This document shows positions 7,574-15,700 of a stretch of DNA of 64,000 nucleotides, piece after piece. The translations under genes were made by a program, and so were the position numbers. The notes beneath the pieces were generated by a model. It was given only the letters and a program-made list of their open reading frames with translations, had not been told where the DNA came from and did not search any database. The stretch's first letter is position 1, and each line of letters opens with the position of its first letter. The stretch lies in the NCBI GenBank assembly GCA_963731745.1, contig CAVSWT010000008.1, positions 1 to 64,000 of the forward strand, written 5' to 3'. Source of the stretch: CAVSWT01 sp963731745. Its GTDB lineage: Bacteria > Bacteroidota > Ignavibacteria > Ignavibacteriales > Ignavibacteriaceae.

Positions 7574-8436
7574 TACTTAATCTTCTTATAAATACTGGGC
7601 GCAACTTGCATCATCGGTACATCCATTTGAAAAATAGTTTCCGAATGCCCTAAAAAAAGATAACCGCCGGGAATTAATAAATCACTTAATTTTTTTATTA
7701 ATCTTTCCTGTGTGGGCTTATCAAAATAAATAATAACATTTCTGCAAAAGATAATATCCATCTTTTCATCAACGCCAAGATCACTATCCATAAAATTTAT
7801 TCTTTGAAAGATTACAGATTTTCTTAATTCAGATACAACTCTAACTTTATCCTGGTTTGAGGCTTTTCCTTTCAGAAAATATTTCTTTTTTAGTTCAAGG
7901 GGGATATTTGCAATTCTTTCGATATCGTAAACTGCTTTTGCTGCTGCCTGCAGGACTCTGGTCGAGATATCTGAGGCTAATATAGAAAAGTTAAATCCGG
8001 GAAAAGTATTTCCGAACTCACTTAATACAATAGCTAGCGTATAAGGTTCTTCTCCAGTTGAACAACCCGCACTCCAAATTTTTAATTTTTGTCTAATTCC
8101 TACTTCATTAGTGTTAATCAAAATAGGCAGAGCTTTTTGAGTTAAGAATGTAAATTGAGCTGGTTCTCTAAAAAAATCAGTTTTGTTAGTAGTAACCACA
8201 TCAATCATTTGAATTAATTCTTCGGAAATTCCTTTAGGACTGAAAAGAAAATCCATGTATTCTGTAAAGGAATTAAAGCCGTAAGATTTTAGCCGTTTTC
8301 TTAATCGAGTTTCAAGCATAGTCTTTTTTACCGGCGGCATTTTTATTCCGCACTGATCATACACAAACAGACTTAATCTATCAAATTCTTTAGTAGATAA
8401 AGCTGCTACATTATCTTTAAGAGAAAATTCATTCAT
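7573..8436 (-). CDS. cheR: CheR, receptor methyltransferase
   Basis: This encodes 287 residues. It starts with an all-helical N-terminal domain. The SAM-binding domain follows, with W-S-A-G-C-S-T-G-E-E-P at about 124-134 and the motif C-R-N-V-I-I-Y-F-D near residue 240. It methylates glutamates on chemoreceptors and opposes CheB. It is the first gene of the cheR-cheD-cheB operon; the 393-base gap upstream should carry its promoter. No C-terminal TPR or other extension is present. Confidence 0.95.
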   Translation of the reverse strand: MNEFSLKDNVAALSTKEFDRLSLFVYDQCGIKMPPVKKTMLETRLRKRLKSYGFNSFTEYMDFLFSPKGISEELIQMIDVVTTNKTDFFREPAQFTFLTQKALPILINTNEVGIRQKLKIWSAGCSTGEEPYTLAIVLSEFGNTFPGFNFSILASDISTRVLQAAAKAVYDIERIANIPLELKKKYFLKGKASNQDKVRVVSELRKSVIFQRINFMDSDLGVDEKMDIIFCRNVIIYFDKPTQERLIKKLSDLLIPGGYLFLGHSETIFQMDVPMMQVAPSIYKKIK

Positions 8437-8829
8437 ATACTATTCTATAATTTACTGATTGTTTATTGTTCAAATTTGTTCTTGTGTTAGCTGAAAGCCC
8501 CAATTGAGATTTTCAAAATCTTCAAACATTTTCTAATTATTTTGTTTACTACTCCCCAGTATTATCGAAACTTTTTCAAATATTTTCTGACCGTTTTTAT
8601 ATTTATCATTTTAATTTTTTAATAGGTATGCGAATTACGTCTATGTATGTCTGCTGTTTAATTATTGTTACGTAATCTGATTTTAAACAGAAATTATTTA
8701 GATAAAACTTTGTCTTTTTGATAATATTGAGAATAGGGACAATATTTTCTTGTCCCTATTACACAATACATTAATTATTAGCTGAAGTTTCATAATTTTT
8801 AGGATATAATCATTATTAAAAACGATCAT
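8437..8829. other. Gap between chemoreceptor gene and cheR
   Basis: This gap of 393 bases lies between the end of the chemoreceptor gene and the start of cheR, both on the minus strand. It should hold the cheR promoter, but no clear promoter match was identified. The only distinct structure is the 11-bp perfect inverted repeat at 8732-8760. Confidence 0.5.
8732..8760 (-). terminator. Perfect hairpin, probable terminator
   Basis: AATAGGGACAA at 8732-8742 pairs perfectly with its complement at 8750-8760 across a seven-base loop. It lies 70 bases after the stop codon of the chemoreceptor gene. The tail on the minus strand is T-rich only in patches, so termination may be weak. An operator or RNA-stability role is the alternative. 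Confidence 0.5.
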
Positions 8830-10557
8830 TTAAAATTTTTCAAAATCACCGTCTAATTTGTCACCATTACTTCCTAATTCTAAAATAGCTCCATTTCCAT
8901 TACTCTTTTGCGAAGTTAGATTAAAATTTTTATGTGCTTTCATAGAAAGTTTATTCTGAGAAAATAAAAATGAATTTTCCTTAGAATTTATCACTGGTTT
9001 TTTAGGGGCTGAAATATTTTTCTTTTCAAAGCCGTTTTTGCTGGCTTCTAGTTTAAAGAACGAAATTGTGCTTTGAAGTTGTTCAGCTTGGCTTGAAAGC
9101 TCTTCGGCAGTCGAAGCCATTTCTTCAGATGCAGAAGCGTTTTGCTGAATTATTTCATTTAGTTGTTGAATAGCACTATTAATTTGTTCAGAACCTGAAT
9201 TCTGTTCACTACTTGCAGCCGTAATCTCCTGAACTAATTCAGCAGTCTTTTGGATATCCGGGACAATCATTGTAAGCATTTGTCCTGCTTTTTCAGCGAC
9301 TTGAACTGAAGACGAAGAAAGCTTACTAATTTCCGCAGCTGCAGTCTGGCTTCTTTCTGCTAGCTTTCTAACTTCTGAAGCAACAACTGCAAATCCTTTT
9401 CCGTGTTCACCAGCGCGTGCCGCTTCAATTGCAGCATTTAATGCGAGTAAATTTGTTTGCCTTGCTATTTCTTCTATGATTGAAATTTTACTAGCAATTT
9501 CTTTCATCGCATCAACCGTTTGTTCAACTGCTTTTCCACCTTCTTTCGCATCTTCTGCAGATTTTAATGCTATCTTTTCAGTCTGTTGAGAGTTCTCAGC
9601 ATTTTGCTTTATATTAGACGACATTTGTTCCATCGACGAAGAAGCCTCTTCTGCAGATGCCGCCTGTTCAGTAGCACCTTGAGATAATTGTTCGGAACCA
9701 GAACTTAATTCTTGGCTTCCTGCAGTTACATTGTCTGCAGCGTTTTTAACATTCATAACTACATCTTTTACATGATCAACCATGTCATTTAATGCCGAAG
9801 CTAATTGACCTATTTCATCTTTCTGATTTATCTCAATTTTTTGGGTTAAATCTCCCGTTGCAACAGATTTAGCAAATTCAACACCTGTTATTAAAGGCTT
9901 ACTAATTAGTCTAGATATAAAGATGCCAAATCCGATTCCTAACCCCAAAGCACCAATAATCATCAATATCATATACTGTTTTGCATCTGCATAAACAACA
10001 TCACTCTTATTATAAAATTCTCTACCTGTACCTTCTTTAATTCGAACCAATTGGCTTAATATTGTATCAATCTGATCGGATTCTTCTCTTGCTTTTGTTT
10101 TTGCCATATCTACGGATTTTCTATCTTCTGAAAGTTTCTCATCCGAAGCTAAGGTTATAACTTGCTGAACTGTTTTTTTGTAATCTTTCCAGCTTTTTTC
10201 AAATTCTGCGATTAATTCTTTTCCTTTATCTGTAGCAATTAATGGCCTAGCTTTTTCAATATTAGATTTTAACAGATTTTCATAATTATCCATTGCATCC
10301 TGGTATTGTGATCTTTCTTCATTGGAAGATGCTAATAGAAAATTGTTCTGAGCTCTACCAAAATATACTAGATCTATATTCGCTTCTTTTATATATGATA
10401 ATCCAACGGTTTCATTTTCATATAGGCTGTTTAACATATCGTTAATAACTCCCATATTATTCAACCCCTGGAAACCTACAAATGCAGTTATAGCGGATAG
10501 AGTTATAAAAGCTGCAATCAACTTGGTACTTATTTTTAGATCATAAAACCATTTCAT
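8830..10557 (-). CDS. Methyl-accepting chemotaxis protein, four-helix-bundle sensor
   Basis: This encodes 575 residues. Transmembrane helix 1 is at about 11-31 and a periplasmic four-helix-bundle sensor domain spans about 35-190. Helix 2 is at about 195-215, followed by HAMP (about 215-270) and a long cytoplasmic coiled coil. The signalling tip is I-I-E-E-I-A-R-Q-T-N-L-L-A-L-N-A with A-A-R-A-G-E-H-G-K-G. A flexible linker leads to the C-terminal motif G-D-F-E-K-F, shared with the receptor at 11116-14019. It should relay a ligand signal to CheA-CheW. The gene lies 29 bases after cheW in the same operon. Its ligand is unknown. Confidence 0.93.
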   Translation of the reverse strand: MKWFYDLKISTKLIAAFITLSAITAFVGFQGLNNMGVINDMLNSLYENETVGLSYIKEANIDLVYFGRAQNNFLLASSNEERSQYQDAMDNYENLLKSNIEKARPLIATDKGKELIAEFEKSWKDYKKTVQQVITLASDEKLSEDRKSVDMAKTKAREESDQIDTILSQLVRIKEGTGREFYNKSDVVYADAKQYMILMIIGALGLGIGFGIFISRLISKPLITGVEFAKSVATGDLTQKIEINQKDEIGQLASALNDMVDHVKDVVMNVKNAADNVTAGSQELSSGSEQLSQGATEQAASAEEASSSMEQMSSNIKQNAENSQQTEKIALKSAEDAKEGGKAVEQTVDAMKEIASKISIIEEIARQTNLLALNAAIEAARAGEHGKGFAVVASEVRKLAERSQTAAAEISKLSSSSVQVAEKAGQMLTMIVPDIQKTAELVQEITAASSEQNSGSEQINSAIQQLNEIIQQNASASEEMASTAEELSSQAEQLQSTISFFKLEASKNGFEKKNISAPKKPVINSKENSFLFSQNKLSMKAHKNFNLTSQKSNGNGAILELGSNGDKLDGDFEKF

Positions 10558-10586
10558 TTTTTTTATTCCTTGTAGATTAAATTTAA

Positions 10587-11093
10587 TTATTCATCGATAT
10601 TTTCAACTAATTCGTTCTTTGCTTCCTTGACGAGCGACAATTCATCAGCTTTAAACACTCTATCTATGTCCAAAAGAATAATAAATTTATCATCCTTTTT
10701 TCCCATCCCCTTAATAAAATCAGTTTTAAGTTTTGTACCAATCCTTGGTGAGGGTTCAATCTCCTTCGGGTCCAATTCAAAAACTTCTTGAACTGAATCT
10801 ACCATGGCACCTAAAACTGTATTTTCATCGTCAAGGTTAACTTCAACAACAACGATGCATGTATTTACTGTCGTTTCTGTTTTTTCCAGTCCAAACTTTA
10901 ATCTCATATCAACAACCGGAACAACATTCCCGCGTAAATTTATTACGCCGCACATAAAATCCGGAGTCTGAGGGACTTTAGTTATTTTTATAAAATCTAA
11001 TATTTCTCTTACCTGTGCAACATCCACTCCAAACACTTCATCTGAAAGTTTGAAAGTAAGATATTGCCGTATTTCATTTATACTTTTTTCCAT
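10587..11093 (-). CDS. cheW: CheW, receptor-kinase coupling protein
   Basis: This encodes 168 residues forming one CheW domain. The motifs I-R-Q-Y-L-T-F-K-L, V-R-E-I-L and G-V-I-N-L-R-G-N-V-V-P-V-V-D are intact. It bridges chemoreceptors and CheA. The start at 11093 is preferred because an AAAGGAAA ribosome site precedes it; a start at 11135 would overlap the upstream receptor gene. It is flanked by two chemoreceptor genes on the same strand. Confidence 0.93.
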   Translation of the reverse strand: MEKSINEIRQYLTFKLSDEVFGVDVAQVREILDFIKITKVPQTPDFMCGVINLRGNVVPVVDMRLKFGLEKTETTVNTCIVVVEVNLDDENTVLGAMVDSVQEVFELDPKEIEPSPRIGTKLKTDFIKGMGKKDDKFIILLDIDRVFKADELSLVKEAKNELVENIDE

Positions 11094-11115
11094 TTTATGA
11101 TTTCCTTTTAAGCTA

Positions 11116-14019
11116 TTAAAATTTTTCAAATTCATTATCTAACGAATCACCATTTTTCCCTAGATCAAGTGCAAAACCATTTTTACCATTAGCCGGTTTA
11201 AAGGTTTTACTATGAATTTGTTTTGAAGATGCAGATGCACCATCATTCTTTAATTTTACATGCAAATTGATATCGTGTTTTTCGTTAGCAGCTTTGATAT
11301 TTTTTTTACCGACTTTTGCTGCAATTTTGAAAAATGAAATTATTTGCTGAAGCTGTTCTGCCTGATTAGTTAATTCCTCGGCAGTAGATGCCATTTCTTC
11401 AGATGCAGATGCATTCTGCTGGATTACCTGGTTTAGCTGTTGTATCGCATTGTTAATCTGTTCTGCACCGCTATTCTGTTCGTTACTTGCTGCAGTAATT
11501 TCTTGAACCAATTCGGCAGTTTTTTGAATATCCGGTAAAATATTTGATAACATATCTCCGGCTTTTTCAGCTACTTTAACACTAGATGCTGAAAGATGAC
11601 TAATTTCACCTGCAGCCGTTTGACTTCTCTCTGCAAGCTTACGTACTTCAGAAGCAACAACTGCAAATCCTTTTCCATGCTCACCAGCTCTAGCTGCTTC
11701 AATTGCAGCGTTCAAAGCAAGTAAATTAGTTTGACGAGCTATCTCTTCTATTATAGATATTTTACCTGCTATCTCTTTCATAGCATCCACAGTTTCAGAT
11801 ACAGCTTTTCCGCCTTCTTTAGCATCTTCAGCAGATTTTAGTGCAATTTTTTCTGTCTGTTGAGAGTTTTCAGCATTTTGTTTTATGTTAGAACTCATTT
11901 GTTCCATGGATGATGAAGCTTCTTCAGCCGATGCAGCTTGCTCTGTTGCGCCTTGTGAAACTTGTTCGGAACTTGAGCTTAATTCTTGACTTCCATTAGT
12001 AACACTTTCAGCTGTAGTAATTACATTCTCTACAATTCGAGTTAGATTCTCAATCATTGAATTAAGCGCTCTCATCAATTTATCTTTAGAAGATCTTTCA
12101 TTTGCAGTTACATTCAAATCTCCATTAGCAATTGATTCGGCAACATTCGTAATATCATGCATTGCGTCTATAAGTAAATTGAGATTATTTTTGATAGCAT
12201 TAAAATCACCATTATAGTTATCTGTAATTTTATTTGGTATATCGCCTTTAGCAATTCTATCAACATAATCGGCTGCTACATTCAATGGACCTATTACTGC
12301 ATCTAAAGTATCATTAACACCTTGTACAATTTTTCTAAAATCTCCGTAATGTTTACTTGCATCAGCTCTAGTGGCTAATTTGCCGTCAACGGCTGCTTTC
12401 ACAAGCATGTCAGCATCAGAAATTAAGGCTTTAAGATTTTCCCGAACTTGCTCAATTGTGTCATTTATAAATACTTTTTTGCCTGGGAATTTTTCTAACG
12501 GTGCTTCAAAGTTTCCTTTACCAAATTCAGCAATGCACGCCATGGCTTTCTTTTTAACTGTAATATGGCCTTGAACCATATTATTTACGCCGGATGCCAT
12601 TGTATGGAAAGCACCCTCATATTTTTCAGCGGGGATTATTATGTCTATATCTCCCAGGTCATGCTGGTGCGACATATTATTCATATCTTTAATAAAATTT
12701 TTGATAATATCTCTAACTTTTTCGATTGTGTCATTTATAAATGCTTTTTTGCCCGGGAATTTTTCTAATTCTGCATCGAAGTTTCCTTTACCAAATTCAC
12801 CAATACATGCCATAGCTTTTTTCTTAACCGTAATATGGCCTTGAACCATATTATTTACTCCAGAGGCCATCTTTTTAAAAGCACCTTCATATTTGTCTGT
12901 AGGAATTACATAGTCGATCTCACCTAAATCATGCTGCTCAGACATATTATTCATATCATCTATAAAGTTTTTAATATTTCCTCTAACCTTTTCAATGGTA
13001 TCGTTTATAAATGCTTTCTTGCCAGGGAATTTTTCTAATTCGGCATCAAAATTACCTTTACCAAATTCTGCAATACATGCCATAGCTTTTTTCTTAACCG
13101 TAATATGGCCCTGAACCATGTTATTAACTCCTGAAGCCATAGTTTGATAAGCTCCTTGGAATTTATTTACATCAATCACAGCGTCAATATCCCCGGCATC
13201 ATGCTGACTTGACATTTTATTAAGCTCTTTTATCATCCCATCTATTGTAAGAACAACCTTTTGAATGGCTGAAGAAAGTATACCGATTTCATCTTTTGAG
13301 CTTAAATTTGTTTCAATGTTAATATTGCCCAAAGCTAATTTCTCAGTTATACCTATTAAATTATTTATTGGTTTGCTAATAATATTTGAGACAAAAAATC
13401 CTAGAACTAATGCAGCGAGCATACCAATTAATATAAAAGCTATCATAAGATTTTCTGAAGAGGCAGCTTCAGTTGAATTTTCGTGTTCAATTTCTTCAGC
13501 AGTTTTTGAATTAAATTTTTCAAGTGCTTGAAGATGTACTCTTGCATCATCATAAATTTTTGCTGCTTCACTAAGTGTTTCATTTATGGAATTTATATTA
13601 TTATCCAAAATTCCTCTTGATATAATTTTCCCACACTTTTTGTATTCATCCCAAGCTGATAAAAAACCGGATAAACTTCCTTTTTCCTCATCAACAAGAT
13701 TTTTTTTACTATAGAGTTCTAAAGATTTATCGACGATTTCAATTTGTGCATCAGCTTTAGATAAATAGTTCCTTATGCTAGATTTATCTTCTGCTTTTAG
13801 TGCATACAAGAAATTTATTCTGACTAGTAAGAGAGCATCCGATGCATCGCCTAATTGAGTTATAGGCACTACATTATTTTCATACAACTCTTTATTATTA
13901 TTTGAAATTTTTACTAGACTAGAATATCCAATCCATCCAACTACTCCAGCTATAATAGCAATAATAAAAAAGCTGCCAAGTAATTTTTGTTTTAGTTTAA
14001 TATTTTGGAACCAGTTCAT
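11116..14019 (-). CDS. Large chemoreceptor with tandem HAMP-like repeats
   Basis: This encodes 967 residues. Transmembrane helices lie at about 11-31 and 192-212, with a four-helix-bundle sensor between them and a HAMP domain at about 212-265. Three 90-residue units, each starting M-[SN]-x-Q-H-D, run from 269 to 538. Further HAMP-like segments lead to the methylation helices and a signalling tip almost identical to that of the receptor at 8830-10557. The C-terminus is L-D-N-E-F-E-K-F. The repeats each contain V-N-N-M-V-Q-G-H and F-P-G-K-K, as expected for a poly-HAMP relay. The ribosome site AGAGGT precedes the ATG. It is probably in one operon with cheW. Confidence 0.92.
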   Translation of the reverse strand: MNWFQNIKLKQKLLGSFFIIAIIAGVVGWIGYSSLVKISNNNKELYENNVVPITQLGDASDALLLVRINFLYALKAEDKSSIRNYLSKADAQIEIVDKSLELYSKKNLVDEEKGSLSGFLSAWDEYKKCGKIISRGILDNNINSINETLSEAAKIYDDARVHLQALEKFNSKTAEEIEHENSTEAASSENLMIAFILIGMLAALVLGFFVSNIISKPINNLIGITEKLALGNINIETNLSSKDEIGILSSAIQKVVLTIDGMIKELNKMSSQHDAGDIDAVIDVNKFQGAYQTMASGVNNMVQGHITVKKKAMACIAEFGKGNFDAELEKFPGKKAFINDTIEKVRGNIKNFIDDMNNMSEQHDLGEIDYVIPTDKYEGAFKKMASGVNNMVQGHITVKKKAMACIGEFGKGNFDAELEKFPGKKAFINDTIEKVRDIIKNFIKDMNNMSHQHDLGDIDIIIPAEKYEGAFHTMASGVNNMVQGHITVKKKAMACIAEFGKGNFEAPLEKFPGKKVFINDTIEQVRENLKALISDADMLVKAAVDGKLATRADASKHYGDFRKIVQGVNDTLDAVIGPLNVAADYVDRIAKGDIPNKITDNYNGDFNAIKNNLNLLIDAMHDITNVAESIANGDLNVTANERSSKDKLMRALNSMIENLTRIVENVITTAESVTNGSQELSSSSEQVSQGATEQAASAEEASSSMEQMSSNIKQNAENSQQTEKIALKSAEDAKEGGKAVSETVDAMKEIAGKISIIEEIARQTNLLALNAAIEAARAGEHGKGFAVVASEVRKLAERSQTAAGEISHLSASSVKVAEKAGDMLSNILPDIQKTAELVQEITAASNEQNSGAEQINNAIQQLNQVIQQNASASEEMASTAEELTNQAEQLQQIISFFKIAAKVGKKNIKAANEKHDINLHVKLKNDGASASSKQIHSKTFKPANGKNGFALDLGKNGDSLDNEFEKF
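12406..13215 (-). repeat. Three tandem 270-bp units within chemoreceptor gene
   Basis: Units at 12946-13215, 12676-12945 and 12406-12675 have an exact 270-base period; for instance TAATATGGCC recurs at 13101, 12831 and 12561. Identity is high through most of each unit and drops at the end of the third. Duplication by unequal crossing-over inside the gene is the likely origin. Confidence 0.9.
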
Positions 14020-14083
14020 GTGAACCTCTATAATTAGTTTGTGATTATGTATTTATTATTAAAAAATTTGCCTATTTAAATTT

Positions 14084-14710
14084 CTAGTTAAAAATCTTAT
14101 TTAAAATGTTGTGTTTTTTCATAAACTTAGTTTCAAATTCATTTATTAAATCTTTTGTTACTCTATGAAGCTGTAAATTTGAATCTCGAATAGATGTCAA
14201 CAGCTTAACAAATTCTTGATGAGAAAGATTATCCATGTGCTCCAATAAAATTTCAGTGCAGCCCAATGAATCTGCTAACGGATTCTGCAGTTCATGGGGT
14301 ATTTTACATGCAATTATTTCAAATATGTTTTCTAGAATATTCTTTTTCTTCGCTAGTTTATTTTCAATCGCGTCCAATAATTCCACTGCAGAAAAAGGCT
14401 TAGTGATGTAGTCATCAGCTCCCATGTTCATCGCCATTCGAATATCTTCATGATCTGTTTTAGCTGTTAGAAAAATAAAAGGTACGAACGTACTCTCCGG
14501 AAATTGCTTAAATTCTTTGTAGAATTGTATCCCATCCATTTCAGGCATCATTATGTCGCTTATTACAAGACTTGGAAAATTGCCTTCAATTTTTTCTAAA
14601 GCATTTTTACCATTTGACGCGCTGCACACCGAGTAACCCTTTGATATGAGAAGCAATGTAATTCCTTCTCGTATATTATTATCGTCTTCAATCAGCAGTA
14701 ATTTATTCAT
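14084..14710 (-). CDS. Receiver-DHp protein lacking a kinase ATPase domain
   Basis: This encodes 208 residues. A receiver domain spans about 2-120, with Glu8-Asp9-Asp10, phospho-acceptor Asp52 and the closing K-P-F. A helical hairpin at about 125-195 resembles the DHp domain of histidine kinases. It contains I-P-H-E-L-Q-N-P-L with His139 in the phosphorylation position. The catalytic ATPase domain that should follow is absent; the stop comes at once, and the next 64 bases hold no coding remnant in any frame. It may be a phosphorelay intermediate of the Spo0B kind or a decoy. It sits between the LytTR regulator and the large chemoreceptor gene. Confidence 0.8.
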   Translation of the reverse strand: MNKLLLIEDDNNIREGITLLLISKGYSVCSASNGKNALEKIEGNFPSLVISDIMMPEMDGIQFYKEFKQFPESTFVPFIFLTAKTDHEDIRMAMNMGADDYITKPFSAVELLDAIENKLAKKKNILENIFEIIACKIPHELQNPLADSLGCTEILLEHMDNLSHQEFVKLLTSIRDSNLQLHRVTKDLINEFETKFMKKHNILNKIFN

Positions 14711-14944
14711 ATAACCAAATTATTTTATAGGTTATTTTCGGATAAAGTTAGAAAGGATTTACAAAAATGTGATAACTGATTGATTAACGATTTGAGTGCG
14801 ATAATTAAGGTTTAAGCGCTAATTTTTTATTGTCTAACTAAGTAAAAGAGTAATTAAAATTGAATAATAAATTCAAAATTTTTATCCCAGTTTTTTATTA
14901 TAAATTTGAAATTGGTGAAGTGTGAAGGCGAAAGGATAAAGTAA

Positions 14945-15700
14945 TTACTTTAAAAGATCTTCTCTAAATTTAATTGCGTAACGCTGACTCACATTGAATG
15001 TTCTCTCAATTCCTTCCATTTTTACAATGTATGTCCCACTGCTCCATTTATCCATTTTTTCTATCTTACGAATATTTATAATTGTAGAACGGTGAATTCT
15101 TCTAAAAGTTTTTTTACTTAGAAGTTGTTCCCAGTCGGTTAAAGATTTGCGAACTGTCAATGATTTAACATTACATAGATATATTTTTGAGTAATTGCCT
15201 TGAGCTGTAATAGCAATAATCTCGGAAATTTTGATGAACTGAGGACTATTTTCAACATCAACAAAAATTGAATTTTCTTCTTCAAATTGTATCTGCTGAA
15301 TTTTAGATTTTTGAGGAGTAAATGAACTTTTCTTTAATCTAACATTAATTGCTTTAATCAAGTCGGAAGCATCGAATGGTTTAACAATATAGTCATCAGC
15401 ACCTGATTCCATACCTATTCGAATATCTTTTATATCCGCTTTTGCCGTAAGAAAAATAAATGGAATAGAAGCTAGTTCTTCATCTTCCTCAAGCAACTGC
15501 TTTAAAGAAAGTCCATTCATAACAGGCATCATGATATCAGAAATAATTAAATCAGGTATGTTTTTGCGAATTAATGAAAGTCCTGCCGCCCCGTCCCCCG
15601 CTGCTAAAACTTTAAACCCCTTCTTTTCCAGTAATATTTCTATTCCTTCTCGAACAGGTTTGTCATCTTCAATTAATATTATTTTTTTCTTCTTTTCCAT
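14945..15700 (-). CDS. LytTR-family response regulator
   Basis: This encodes 251 residues. A receiver domain (about 6-122, phospho-acceptor Asp55 in I-I-S-D-I-M-M-P) is joined to a LytTR DNA-binding domain (about 150-250). The latter contains I-T-A-Q-G-N-Y-S-K-I-Y and F-R-R-I-H-R-S-T-I-I-N. The ATG at 15700 is chosen over an upstream TTG. The gene overlaps the end of the PAS histidine kinase gene by 32 bases, so the two form a translationally coupled two-component pair. LytTR domains bind direct-repeat sites; none was recognised here. Confidence 0.9.
   Translation of the reverse strand: MEKKKKIILIEDDKPVREGIEILLEKKGFKVLAAGDGAAGLSLIRKNIPDLIISDIMMPVMNGLSLKQLLEEDEELASIPFIFLTAKADIKDIRIGMESGADDYIVKPFDASDLIKAINVRLKKSSFTPQKSKIQQIQFEEENSIFVDVENSPQFIKISEIIAITAQGNYSKIYLCNVKSLTVRKSLTDWEQLLSKKTFRRIHRSTIINIRKIEKMDKWSSGTYIVKMEGIERTFNVSQRYAIKFREDLLK

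Noticed and set aside
12371..13531. Several plus-strand open frames opposite the large chemoreceptor gene
   Set aside because: They are antisense shadows of the repeat region. Their mutual similarity merely reflects the 270-base repeats.
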